53,932 bases of DNA from Flavicella sp042091695 (GTDB taxonomy: Bacteria; Bacteroidota; Bacteroidia; Flavobacteriales; Flavobacteriaceae): assembly GCA_042091695.1 (NCBI GenBank), contig JBELHA010000012.1, positions 1 through 53,932 of the forward strand. Direction: 5' to 3'. The translations under genes were made by a program, and so were the position numbers. Of the stretch, positions 16,480-25,768 are shown in pieces. The stretch's first letter is position 1, and each line of letters starts with the position of its first letter. Under the pieces are notes generated by a model. It was not told the origin of the DNA. It saw only the letters and a list, made by a program, of their open reading frames with translations, and did no database searches.

Positions 16480-16512
16480 TAAAAAAATCCTTTGCTCAAA
16501 AAAGCAAAGGAT
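16480..16512 (-). terminator. Intrinsic terminator downstream of murA
   Basis: A 10-bp stem ATCCTTTGCT/AGCAAAGGAT is followed by T7 on the minus strand, 26 bp beyond the murA stop. Confidence 0.88.
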
Positions 16513-16537
16513 CTCTCTATTGTAAATGTACTACAAT

Positions 16538-17848
16538 CTACTCTTGAATACGTTCGATTTTAGCTCCCAATGCCTTCAAACGTCCTTCGATATCTTCATA
16601 TCCCCTGTCTATTTGGTCAATATTATGTATGGTACTTGTTCCCTTAGCAGACAAAGCTGCTATCAACAAAGAGATCCCCGCACGAATGTCTGGAGAAGTC
16701 ATTGTTGTTGCTTTCAAGCTAGACTTGTGGTCCATTCCAATAATCGTAGCTCTATGTGGGTCACACAAAATAACTTTGGCCCCCATATCTATCAATTTAT
16801 CGACGAAAAACAAGCGACTTTCAAACATTTTCTGATGTATCAATACAGATCCTTTGGCTTGGGTTGCAACAACCAATACGATACTCAATAAATCAGGCGT
16901 AAAACCTGGCCATGGCGCATCGGAAACTGTCAATATAGAGCCATCTATATAACTTTGAATTTCATATGATTCCTGAGAAGGAATGTATATATCATCGTCT
17001 CTTCTTTCTAAATTTACTCCTAGTTTTTGAAACACTCTTGGGATTTGCCCTAGATCTTTCCAGCTTACATTTTTAATCGTTAGTTCTGATTTGGTCATGA
17101 CCGCCATACCTATCCAACTACCGATTTCAATCATATCTGGTAAGATCCTGTGCGTACAGCCTCCCAATGATTTCACACCTTCAATGACCAATAAATTGGA
17201 ACCAATCCCTGTTATATTGGCTCCCATACTATTGAGCATTTTTGACAACTGCTGAATATAAGGTTCGCAAGCTGCATTGTAAATAGTCGTCTTTCCAGTA
17301 GCCAATACAGCTGCCATAATAATATTGGCAGTACCGGTTACAGAAGCTTCGTCCAGCAACATGTCAGTTCCAAAAAGCTCTTCTGCCTCTACCCCATAGA
17401 AAGATTCTTCTTTGTTGTAACGAAATGTAGCACCCAAGCTAATAAAGCCCTCAAAATGTGTATCCAAACGTCGACGTCCAATTTTGTCACCTCCTGGTCT
17501 TGGAATGTATCCTTTTCCGAAACGAGCCAATAGTGGACCAACAATCATAATTGAACCTCTTAATGAACTTCCATCTCTTTTAAATTCGGGAGATTCCAAA
17601 TACTCTAGATTCAAGTCATCCGCCTGAAATGTATAGGTATTTGCATCGTGCTTCTCAATTTTAACTCCGAGTTCTCCAAGGATAAATATGAGTTTATTTA
17701 CATCTATTATGTTAGGAATGTTTTCAATTCTTATCTTATCAGGAGATAAAAGTACTGCACATATAATTTGTAGTGCTTCGTTTTTTGCTCCTTGGGGTTT
17801 GATGGAACCTTTTAGTTTGTGTCCACCTTCAATTTTAAATGTTGCCAT
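16538..17848 (-). CDS. murA: UDP-N-acetylglucosamine 1-carboxyvinyltransferase, Asp-type active site
   Basis: The 436-residue enzyme catalyses the first committed step of peptidoglycan synthesis, adding enolpyruvate to UDP-GlcNAc. KPQGAKNEALQ at the N-terminus, GPLLARFG, and RRRLDTHFEG are family motifs. The catalytic loop reads PRPGGDKIG: the residue equal to E. coli Cys115, the target of fosfomycin, is Asp121. It lies 96 bp downstream of a DUF4290 gene and ends at a strong terminator. Confidence 0.96.
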   Translation of the reverse strand: MATFKIEGGHKLKGSIKPQGAKNEALQIICAVLLSPDKIRIENIPNIIDVNKLIFILGELGVKIEKHDANTYTFQADDLNLEYLESPEFKRDGSSLRGSIMIVGPLLARFGKGYIPRPGGDKIGRRRLDTHFEGFISLGATFRYNKEESFYGVEAEELFGTDMLLDEASVTGTANIIMAAVLATGKTTIYNAACEPYIQQLSKMLNSMGANITGIGSNLLVIEGVKSLGGCTHRILPDMIEIGSWIGMAVMTKSELTIKNVSWKDLGQIPRVFQKLGVNLERRDDDIYIPSQESYEIQSYIDGSILTVSDAPWPGFTPDLLSIVLVVATQAKGSVLIHQKMFESRLFFVDKLIDMGAKVILCDPHRATIIGMDHKSSLKATTMTSPDIRAGISLLIAALSAKGTSTIHNIDQIDRGYEDIEGRLKALGAKIERIQE

Positions 17849-17944
17849 TCGTTTATTTTGGTTTGTTTAAAATACCAACACAAGTGTGTTGCATATTTGT
17901 TTAAGATTTTAAAAAAGCTTTTCTCTATCAGGAAATAACACTAC

Positions 17945-18631
17945 TTAAGATTTGTTTCTATTGTGGTGTTTGTAATTTCTATTATTGTTATTGTTTTTCT
18001 TCTTGTTTTTAGGTGTAGGATTTGAACTTCTAGCATTTGCTGTTTTTTTCAATAAAACAGCACTTTCAGAAAGTACCTCTTCGGAGTTTGTAAAATCAAA
18101 TACACCACCTGACAAATCAAATAAATGCTTGAATATCACTCGATCGTCTACAGTATCTTTGTTCCAATTCAAGTAACACTTTTTCATATGGTTTGCAATA
18201 TTAAAAACAAGTGCTGTTTTCAACTCACCTTCCTCCCATGACAAAGCGACGTCTATCATAGTTTGAATATTGTGCCCATAAAAACGATATCTAGAAACTT
18301 GCTTTGGGTAAGGAAGTGCTTCAGGTTTTGCCTCTAACTCCTCCTTGTCTGGCTTTCCATAAGGAGAGTCAAAATCCAATTTAAATTCTGACATGATAAA
18401 CAATTGGTCCCATAATTTGTGTTTGAAATCAGGCACATCTCTTAAATGAGGCTGTAAATTCCCCATGACATCGACAATAGCAGTAGCCATTTTTTTTCTT
18501 TCTTCTAGCGTTTCTAGAGCCACACAGTGGTCAACTAGTTTTTGTATGTGCCTACCGTATTCAGGAATAATCAATAAAGGTCTGTCTGAATTGTATTCTA
18601 AATCCGATGCAAAAATGTTATCTGTATCCAT
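17945..18631 (-). CDS. DUF4290 family protein
   Basis: The 228-residue cytoplasmic protein matches the Bacteroidota-specific DUF4290 family in its N-terminal two thirds (EYNSDRPLLIIPEYGRHIQK, LEERKKMATAIVDVMGNLQPHLRD, KLWDQLFIMSEF). The last 40 residues are basic and low-complexity with an Asn run (KKKNNNNNRNY), probably disordered and perhaps RNA-binding. No biochemical function is known to me. It is upstream of murA in one transcript, an arrangement I recall as common in the phylum. Confidence 0.88.
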   Translation of the reverse strand: MDTDNIFASDLEYNSDRPLLIIPEYGRHIQKLVDHCVALETLEERKKMATAIVDVMGNLQPHLRDVPDFKHKLWDQLFIMSEFKLDFDSPYGKPDKEELEAKPEALPYPKQVSRYRFYGHNIQTMIDVALSWEEGELKTALVFNIANHMKKCYLNWNKDTVDDRVIFKHLFDLSGGVFDFTNSEEVLSESAVLLKKTANARSSNPTPKNKKKNNNNNRNYKHHNRNKS

Positions 18632-18837
18632 AGTGTATATAGGAAGAACTGTATAAATTTAATAAAAATAAGTTTGATATTTTAAAGAGTATTCTGCTGT
18701 TGGTCTCTTACTAATTGTGTAGTAATCATTAGTTATATCAGGTTTGCAAATTAACTAATTATTTCGTGTTGTACAACTATTCATTTGCAAAGCATATAAA
18801 GATAACCATAGATTTACAAATAGAGGGACTAATAGCG

Positions 18838-19572
18838 TTATTTGGGCACTAGCATAGCAGCACCAACAATTCCTGCATTGTTTTGAAGTGAAGCGGCTAT
18901 AACAGGAACTTCAACTGAAAATTGACTTTCATATTTATGTAGCTTTTTACTCACCCCTCCACCTAATACAATCAATTCTGGTGAAAACAATGTAACTGTT
19001 AACTTTAAAAACTCGTTTAGCCTTTTCCCCCAATAGGAGTATGACAAATCTTCCTTTTTCCTGACAGAATTTGCAGTATAGTGTTCAATACGTTTGTATT
19101 TCTTATAAGGAATAGCGCCTAATTCTACATTAGGTATAAGTTTTTTATTAAAAAAAACTCCAGAGCCCAAGCCAGTGCCTACAGTCAGCATGACGACCAT
19201 ACCAGAGTGATTTTTAGCCGCTCCAAAATGAATTTCCGCTAAACCTGCCACATCGGCATCATTGGCAACAAAAAAGTCAAGTCCTGTCTGTTTTTGGAAG
19301 AGGGCAGCTACATGCTCACCCAACCAACTTTCAGAAATATTTCCACATGACCTTGCGATTCCATTCGCTATAATAGCAGGAAAACCACAACCTACTTTCC
19401 CTTTCCAATTAAAATGATTTACAATGATACCCACCTGAATGGCTACGTCACTCGGGGTGGCTCCTACAGGTGTTGGCACTCTAAACTTTTCAGTAAGCAA
19501 TTCTCCAGTTTCTATATTTACAATAGCTCCTTTAATACCAGTGCCGCCAATATCAATTCCTAAAACTTCCAT
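18838..19572 (-). CDS. ppgK: ROK-family glucokinase, polyphosphate-glucokinase-like
   Basis: The 244-residue kinase starts at the ATG at 19572 (MEVLGIDIGGTGIKGA), which places the phosphate-binding loop at the N-terminus; a Met seven codons earlier is possible. Other motifs are VANDADVAGLAEIHFG with the catalytic Asp, LTVGTGLGSG, and LIVLGGGVSKK. Short length and the lack of the ROK zinc-cysteine cluster fit the PpgK group, which phosphorylates glucose with polyphosphate or ATP. The phosphoryl donor cannot be read from sequence. It is monocistronic between two intergenic regions of about 200 bp. Confidence 0.82.
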   Translation of the reverse strand: MEVLGIDIGGTGIKGAIVNIETGELLTEKFRVPTPVGATPSDVAIQVGIIVNHFNWKGKVGCGFPAIIANGIARSCGNISESWLGEHVAALFQKQTGLDFFVANDADVAGLAEIHFGAAKNHSGMVVMLTVGTGLGSGVFFNKKLIPNVELGAIPYKKYKRIEHYTANSVRKKEDLSYSYWGKRLNEFLKLTVTLFSPELIVLGGGVSKKLHKYESQFSVEVPVIAASLQNNAGIVGAAMLVPK

Positions 19573-19761
19573 AGCCTTATTTTTAAAACACACTTCATTT
19601 ACCGCTAATTGTGAGGCATGCTTTTTGATTAATAATTACTACAATATACAAAATTCGACATACAAAATTGTTCTAAAACAAATGGAATTTTATGTTCAAA
19701 ACACACAAAAAACAAATGAACTTCAAAACGATAACAGGTGGTAAATTTTAAGGTTATTTCG

Positions 19762-19792
19762 TTTGAAAAGAACAAAAGAGTTAGTACTTTTG
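19762..19792 (+). promoter_or_regulatory. Bacteroidota promoter of pyrG
   Basis: TTTG (19762-19765) and TACTTTTG (19785-19792, matching TAnnTTTG) are separated by 19 bp, the spacing known for the main Bacteroidota sigma factor. It lies 16 bp before the pyrG ATG. Confidence 0.8.
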
Positions 19793-19808
19793 CCAAAACA
19801 TAAGCACC

Positions 19809-21425
19809 ATGAAACACACCAAATACGTTTTTGTAACAGGAGGCGTTACTTCATCTTTAGGTAAAGGAATTATAGCTGCATCTTTAGCAAAGCTTCTTCA
19901 AGAGAGAGGTTACTCTGTCACCATTCAAAAATTAGATCCTTATATCAACATTGATCCAGGTACTTTGAACCCTTATGAACATGGAGAGTGTTATGTTACG
20001 GATGACGGTGCTGAAACTGACTTAGACTTAGGTCATTACGAACGTTTTCTTAACATTCCTACTTCACAAGCAAACAATGTGACTACAGGACGTATTTACC
20101 AGTCGGTTATTGAAAAAGAACGCAAAGGTGAGTTTTTAGGAAAAACTGTTCAAGTAATCCCTCATATTACCAACGAAATAAAAGAACGCATCCAAATTCT
20201 TGGTAAAACTGGAGATTATGATGTAGTGATTACTGAAATTGGAGGTACTGTTGGAGATATTGAGTCCTTACCATATGTAGAATCTGTACGTCAATTGTTA
20301 TGGGAACTCGGAGAGAACAATGCTATCGTAGTACACCTAACATTGGTTCCTTATTTAGCTGCAGCTGGTGAATTAAAAACAAAACCGACACAACATTCTG
20401 TAAAAATGTTAATGCAGAGTGGAGTCAATCCAGACGTACTTGTCTGCAGATCTGAACATAAAATATCTGACGATATCAAACGCAAGCTAGCTTTGTTTTG
20501 CAACGTAAAAACAGAAGATGTAATTTCTTCATTGGACGCAGAAACAATTTATGATGTGCCTAATCTTATGTTTTATGAGGGGCTTGATAAAGTGGTTTTG
20601 AAAAAATTAAACTTGTGTGACAATGACCAACCAAAATTAGTGGCTTGGAATAAATTTCTAGACAAACACAAAAGCCCAAAAAACAAGATTAAAATTGGTT
20701 TGATTGGGAAATATGTTGAACTACACGATGCTTACAAGTCTATCTCTGAAGCTTTTGTTCACGCTGGAGCTCACAATGAGGTAAAGGTAAAAATTCAATG
20801 GATTCACTCAGAGGATTTAACTGTAGAAAATGTACCTAGAAAACTTTCTGGGTTGGATGGTATTTTAGTTGCTCCTGGATTTGGAAATAGAGGTACTGAG
20901 GGTAAAATTGACGCTGTTCGTTTTGCTAGAGAAAACAACATTCCTTTTTTTGGTATCTGTTTGGGTATGCAAATGGCCGTTATCGAATACGCAAGAAATG
21001 TACTCAAAATAAAAAATGCAAGTTCTTTAGAATTTGACGAAAAATGTGAACAACCTGTGATCAACTTAATGGAAGATCAGAAAGAGGTTACAGATATGGG
21101 TGGAACAATGCGATTGGGATCGTGGGAATGTGCTATTGAGAAAGACTCAAAATCCTATAAAGCTTACAATTCAGAACTGATAGGAGAAAGACACAGACAT
21201 CGTTATGAATTCAACGATGCTTACAGAAAACAAATGACAGATGCGGGACTAAAAATAACTGGAACAAATCCTAAAACTGGATTGGTTGAAATTGTTGAAG
21301 TTGCAGAACATCCTTGGTTTGTAGCTGTACAATTTCACCCTGAATACAAAAGTACCGTTCAAAACCCACACCCATTGTTTGTGGATTTTGTAAACGCTGC
21401 TTTGAAATTTAATTTAAATAAATAA
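19809..21425 (+). CDS. pyrG: CTP synthase
   Basis: The 538-residue enzyme makes CTP from UTP with glutamine. The N-terminal synthetase domain (residues 1-270) begins KYVFVTGGVTSSLGKGI; the C-terminal class I glutamine amidotransferase domain has the nucleophile elbow FFGICLGMQMA and the catalytic His/Glu in VQFHPEYKS. Length is typical. It is followed 22 bp later by yidC in the same transcript. Confidence 0.98.
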   Translation: MKHTKYVFVTGGVTSSLGKGIIAASLAKLLQERGYSVTIQKLDPYINIDPGTLNPYEHGECYVTDDGAETDLDLGHYERFLNIPTSQANNVTTGRIYQSVIEKERKGEFLGKTVQVIPHITNEIKERIQILGKTGDYDVVITEIGGTVGDIESLPYVESVRQLLWELGENNAIVVHLTLVPYLAAAGELKTKPTQHSVKMLMQSGVNPDVLVCRSEHKISDDIKRKLALFCNVKTEDVISSLDAETIYDVPNLMFYEGLDKVVLKKLNLCDNDQPKLVAWNKFLDKHKSPKNKIKIGLIGKYVELHDAYKSISEAFVHAGAHNEVKVKIQWIHSEDLTVENVPRKLSGLDGILVAPGFGNRGTEGKIDAVRFARENNIPFFGICLGMQMAVIEYARNVLKIKNASSLEFDEKCEQPVINLMEDQKEVTDMGGTMRLGSWECAIEKDSKSYKAYNSELIGERHRHRYEFNDAYRKQMTDAGLKITGTNPKTGLVEIVEVAEHPWFVAVQFHPEYKSTVQNPHPLFVDFVNAALKFNLNK

Positions 21426-21447
21426 AAATATAAGATTCAATATACTA

Positions 21448-23340
21448 ATGGAAGAAAAAAAATTAGACACAAATTCGATAGTTGGTTTTTTACTAATAGG
21501 AGCTATCATGCTTTGGTACCTATATACCAACAAACCTGAAGAGGTTCAGGCAGAACAAACAACTACTGAAGTGCAAACTAGTAGTAATGGAGTGGTACAA
21601 AACACTGCTACAACTGCGATCGTATCGGACTCATTGCTTCTTGCAAAAGCACAAGAAAGATTAGGAGATTTCTCTTATTCTGCTATGTTAGAAATAGACG
21701 CAGCAGGAACTACTATTGTTGAAAACGAGGTGTTAAAACTTACTTTTGCTAACAAAGGAGCTCAACTACAGGAAGTATTACTCAAGAACTATACGACCTA
21801 TGACACTTTACCTCTTTATTTAATGGAAGATGCCAATGCTTCTTTCAACATCAATTTTGGAACGACTACAAGTCGTATTTTCAACACAAAAGACTTGGTA
21901 TTCCAACCTACATTGACAAAAAATGGAGAAAACTCAATTCTTTCTATGAAATTGAAAGCGTCTGAAAACTCCTATTTAGAATACCGTTACGAATTGAAAC
22001 CAAACGAATACAATATTGGATTTTCAGTACAATCCGTTGGTTTGAACTCAGTAATCAATAGTTCAAATCCTATCAATTTGGACTTTGACTTGACAGCACA
22101 CCGCCACGAAAAAAGTATCAAATACGAAAACCAGAGAACTGCTTTGTTTTATGAAAAAGAAAACGGGAAGTTAGACGACCTATCTATTTCTGGTGATGAT
22201 TATGAAAATGAAGAAAATGTAAATTGGTTTGCATTCAAGCAACAATTCTTCTCTACAATTTTAAGTAGTACAACACCCTTTAAATCAGCTAAATTGACCT
22301 CTGAAACTTTGTTTGAAGACGAAACAACTGATTCATTGTACACAAAACACTTTAATGTAAACGCACCTTTGGCATTGACAAATGGAGAGTTAAATTACAG
22401 TTTTGATTTATTTGTTGGACCTAATGACTATGAGTTATTGACTAGCTACAATGAAGAATACGAGACGATCGTAGATTTGGGATGGGGTATCTTTGGATGG
22501 ATCAACAAATACGCATTTATCCCTTTATTCGGACTATTGGGTTCTTTTATTGGTAACTATGGTTTGATTATCATTTTGATGACAATTGTAGTACGTTTGT
22601 TTATGTCTCCATTGGTATACAAGTCATACCTTTCAAGTGCGAAGATGAAAGTATTGCGTCCTGAGATGAATGAAATCAATGACAAGTTCCCAGGAAAAGA
22701 CAATGCCATGAAGCGCCAACAAGAAACGATGGCACTTCAGAGAAAAGCTGGGGTTAGCATGCTTGCAGGATGTATTCCTGCCTTGTTACAAATGCCTGTA
22801 TTCTTTGCCTTGTTCCGTTTTTTTCCAAGTGCTTTGGACCTAAGACAACAAGGGTTCTTGTGGGCAGACGATTTATCTTCTTATGACTCTATTTACAAAT
22901 TACCATTCAACATTCCATTGTATGGTGACCATATCAGTTTATTTCCTATTTTGGCTTCTATTGCTATTTTCTTTTACATGCGTATGAGTCAAAGTCAGCA
23001 AATGAATATGCAACCTCCTACACAAGAAGGGATGCCAGACATGCAGAAAATGATGAAAATGATGATGTATTTTTCTCCATTAATGATGTTGGTTTTCTTT
23101 AATAGCTATGGTGCTGGTTTGAGTTTGTATTACTTTATATCCAACGTATTGACTTTAACCATCATGTTTGTAATCAAAAACTTTATCATTGATGAAAAGA
23201 AAATTTTAGCGCAAATTGAGGAAAACAAAAAACGTCCTGAAAAGAAAAAGAGCAAGTTCAGAGAACGTATGGACGATGCAATGAAACAAGCGCAAGCACA
23301 ACAAGCTGCTCAACAAAAATCAAAAAACAAGAAGAAATAA
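21448..23340 (+). CDS. yidC: Membrane protein insertase YidC
   Basis: The 630-residue inner-membrane insertase has an N-terminal membrane anchor (IVGFLLIGAIMLWYLYTN), a large periplasmic beta domain (residues 60-350), and the conserved C-terminal helices (GIFGWINKYAFIPLFGLLGSF, GLIIILMTIVVRLFMSPLVYKSY, CIPALLQMPVFFALFRFFP). The Lys/Gln-rich cytoplasmic tail (KKRPEKKKSKF, KQAQAQQAAQQKSK) may contact ribosomes. The size is usual for Bacteroidota YidC. It ends at a bidirectional terminator. Confidence 0.97.
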   Translation: MEEKKLDTNSIVGFLLIGAIMLWYLYTNKPEEVQAEQTTTEVQTSSNGVVQNTATTAIVSDSLLLAKAQERLGDFSYSAMLEIDAAGTTIVENEVLKLTFANKGAQLQEVLLKNYTTYDTLPLYLMEDANASFNINFGTTTSRIFNTKDLVFQPTLTKNGENSILSMKLKASENSYLEYRYELKPNEYNIGFSVQSVGLNSVINSSNPINLDFDLTAHRHEKSIKYENQRTALFYEKENGKLDDLSISGDDYENEENVNWFAFKQQFFSTILSSTTPFKSAKLTSETLFEDETTDSLYTKHFNVNAPLALTNGELNYSFDLFVGPNDYELLTSYNEEYETIVDLGWGIFGWINKYAFIPLFGLLGSFIGNYGLIIILMTIVVRLFMSPLVYKSYLSSAKMKVLRPEMNEINDKFPGKDNAMKRQQETMALQRKAGVSMLAGCIPALLQMPVFFALFRFFPSALDLRQQGFLWADDLSSYDSIYKLPFNIPLYGDHISLFPILASIAIFFYMRMSQSQQMNMQPPTQEGMPDMQKMMKMMMYFSPLMMLVFFNSYGAGLSLYYFISNVLTLTIMFVIKNFIIDEKKILAQIEENKKRPEKKKSKFRERMDDAMKQAQAQQAAQQKSKNKKK

Positions 23341-23357
23341 AACCTTCTAATATCACT

Positions 23358-23387
23358 AAAAAAGCCGTCACTTGACGGCTTTTTTTA
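23358..23387. terminator. Bidirectional intrinsic terminator
   Basis: AAAAAAGCCGTCA pairs with TGACGGCTTTTTT, between the convergent yidC and BspA-like genes. Confidence 0.9.
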
Positions 23388-23420
23388 GTTCTTAAAACTA
23401 GAAAAAGTGGTTGACAGTTT

Positions 23421-24557
23421 TTAGAATGATGGCTTTGATTTCTCCCAATCATAGGTGTCAAAATCAAAACCATAGTAATGAATAACTCGTGACACATCCC
23501 AACTACTTAAGTCTTGATTGAAACTAGAGGCAGCATAAAACATATAGGACATATCAGTAACATTACTCACATTCCATGCGCTGATATCTTGATTAAAACT
23601 AGATGTGTTCCAAAACATAAAACTCATGTCAGTTACATTACTTACATCCCAAGATTCAATGTTATCATTAAAATTTGAATCGTAATTGAATAAATCACTC
23701 ATCGAAGTTACTTTAGAAGTAACCACTAAAGAAAGGTTCACATCATTGCCTGATAAAATTTGTAACAATAAATTATCAACGACTGTATATAAGTTTCCAT
23801 CAAACTCGTATTGTTGCCCTACTATTGCGTCTTCATGAGCTTTGAGCGTAATACCGTTTTCATCCAAATAAAGAATTGTATTGTATGTAAATTCAATTTC
23901 ATTGCCATAAAAAACACCCAACTCATTGCTTGCATATGCTCTTACATAATAAGTTTCACCATCAATAAGATCTGTCAGCAAACTTTCAAAAGTAGCTGAT
24001 TCCCCCTCTTCAAAAGTAAAATAGTCATCCGTTGTTGGTTGCTCTTTCAAACTCCAACAAACTCCTCTACTGAGAATTTCACCTCCTCCATCTTCGACAA
24101 TAACTCCACCACTACTAACAATAAAATTTGAAACTGTATTTTCAACAGGAATAGTACTAATAACTAACTGCCCCACTCCTGTCTTAAACGTACTTTGGTT
24201 TCCATAATAAGTAAACCCTTCTGTATTGGTTAAAAAAGTTCTTAAATAGTAGGTTGTATTCTGATACAAACCTTGGATATCTTTCGATATTTCTTCGCCT
24301 GATACTTTTATAAATGCATCAGAGATTTCTGGCAATTCATGTGTAGCGAACACGAATCCTTGTGAACTGACACTGCTTTCACAAGTGGATATAATACCAG
24401 AAACAGAAGCTGTTGTATCAGTAATATCAGTAGCTTCATTAGTAAGCAACTCAGGATCGTTGCTGCAAACAAAATTAGTGTCTTCTGATTTGGTACAGGA
24501 AAACAATAGCAAACAAAACATAAAAATAATGGTACAAAACCAGACACTTTTTTTCAT
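23421..24557 (-). CDS. BspA-like lipoprotein with DUF285 repeats
   Basis: The 378-residue lipoprotein (lipobox LFSC) has two tandem fibronectin-like or Ig-like stretches (residues 40-230; each contains an SxGxxxS...GVCWS/GFVFA element and TYYLRTFLTN/TYYVRAYASN). They are followed by a hinge (YEFDGNLYTVVDN) and C-terminal DUF285 repeats with the signature WDVSNVTDMSFMFWNTSSFNQDIS. DUF285 repeats occur in BspA-type adhesins and in surface proteins of mycoplasmas and Bacteroidota. The repeat block is short, about three to four units. It has its own intergenic region upstream. Function is probably surface binding; the ligand is unknown. Confidence 0.8.
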   Translation of the reverse strand: MKKSVWFCTIIFMFCLLLFSCTKSEDTNFVCSNDPELLTNEATDITDTTASVSGIISTCESSVSSQGFVFATHELPEISDAFIKVSGEEISKDIQGLYQNTTYYLRTFLTNTEGFTYYGNQSTFKTGVGQLVISTIPVENTVSNFIVSSGGVIVEDGGGEILSRGVCWSLKEQPTTDDYFTFEEGESATFESLLTDLIDGETYYVRAYASNELGVFYGNEIEFTYNTILYLDENGITLKAHEDAIVGQQYEFDGNLYTVVDNLLLQILSGNDVNLSLVVTSKVTSMSDLFNYDSNFNDNIESWDVSNVTDMSFMFWNTSSFNQDISAWNVSNVTDMSYMFYAASSFNQDLSSWDVSRVIHYYGFDFDTYDWEKSKPSF

Positions 24558-24763
24558 AACTACTTTTTAAAGATTCATAAAATCGAAATAAAAAGAGGAG
24601 GTGTCAAGCAAATAAACACCTAAATAACATATTGATATGCCATTAAATGTATAACCACAATAATAGTTAAAAAAAAACTTTTTAGTGTGTTTTAATTATA
24701 TTTTAAAGTTGTTATCACAAATTAATAAATGAGAGTTCAATATTACAAAGCTGCAAAAACAAA

Positions 24764-25768
24764 TTACAATCCTAATATCCGCATCCACAAATTTTGCAGC
24801 AAAGGCTTTACATCAGCAGGTCTTTTTACCCTTTCTTTAGCTTTAAGTATCCCGTTTTCTTCGAAGAGTTCATAGGAAAAAACAAAACGATCGTCAGAAA
24901 GAGAAACCCCCATCAATCCGAAGCGTAAATCGTTAAAATAAAGTTTTCCTTCTTTCTGGCTGATAGTATACCAACCTTGAGACATCTGCTGTAGGCGTTT
25001 TACCACAGGTGCATTTTCCCAAGCTCCTAACAGATGTATATTTTTTGGAAATTCCGCGTAAGCTACATCTTTGGAACTGTCGAAAAAAGAGTAGTAACCA
25101 ATTAAATAAGAAGTCTCCGTAGCAACATTGGCAGTCCACAAAACAGCATTTAAAGGAGTGGGCTTGGTTTGAATTTCTGTATAGGCTATTTGCTGGTTTT
25201 CCAAACTATTTTTAAAAATGGTGTACGTATATGCTTTTGCTAACAAGGTGAGTAACATATAGCCGCTACTCACATACAATCCTATCAAATTCAAACGCTT
25301 TCTTTTCGTACTTTCGCGTTTGTAACACATAGCAGTCACTAAAAAAATCAAAAAAGGAAGCGTATATAACGGATCTATGACGAAGATGTTTTTATAGGAA
25401 AGTTTTAGAGGCAAAGGCCAAAACAATTGAGTTCCCCAAGTTGTATGTGCATCTAAGAGAGGATGTGTTACTAGAGAGAGAAAGAACAATTGCGTCCATT
25501 CCTTAAACGTTGCTTCTTTATTTTTATACAATCGAAAAACAAGTCTTCCCAAGACAGGTGCTACCAATACACAAAATACAATAGAGTGTGAAAAACCTCT
25601 GTGTAATTCATTGGCTGTAACTTTGTCATAAAACAAAGAAAAAACAACATCTAAATCAGGTATAGTTCCAGCAATAGCACCCCATAGTATAGCCTTGTTT
25701 CCAACTTTTCTACCTAATACAGCTTCTCCTACAGCTGCACCTAGCACTATTTGAGTCAATGAATCCAT
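24764..25768 (-). CDS. YdjM-like membrane-bound metal-dependent hydrolase family protein
   Basis: The 334-residue protein opens MDSLTQIVLGAAVGEAVLG and carries the conserved His/Asp sites of the YdjM/DUF457 family (GTIPDLDVV, HRGFSHSIVF, THPLLDAHTTWGTQLFWPL), with at least four membrane segments in the first 190 residues. The last 130 residues are soluble. Family members are called inner-membrane hydrolases, but no reaction is established. It overlaps the upstream GNAT-like gene by 13 bp, so the two are translated together. Confidence 0.8.
   Translation of the reverse strand: MDSLTQIVLGAAVGEAVLGRKVGNKAILWGAIAGTIPDLDVVFSLFYDKVTANELHRGFSHSIVFCVLVAPVLGRLVFRLYKNKEATFKEWTQLFFLSLVTHPLLDAHTTWGTQLFWPLPLKLSYKNIFVIDPLYTLPFLIFLVTAMCYKRESTKRKRLNLIGLYVSSGYMLLTLLAKAYTYTIFKNSLENQQIAYTEIQTKPTPLNAVLWTANVATETSYLIGYYSFFDSSKDVAYAEFPKNIHLLGAWENAPVVKRLQQMSQGWYTISQKEGKLYFNDLRFGLMGVSLSDDRFVFSYELFEENGILKAKERVKRPADVKPLLQNLWMRILGL

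Noticed and set aside
23600..24000. Repeats in the BspA-like gene as a CRISPR or other DNA repeat array
   Set aside because: The similarity follows the protein-level DUF285 repeat and is divergent at DNA level; no regular repeat-spacer structure exists.
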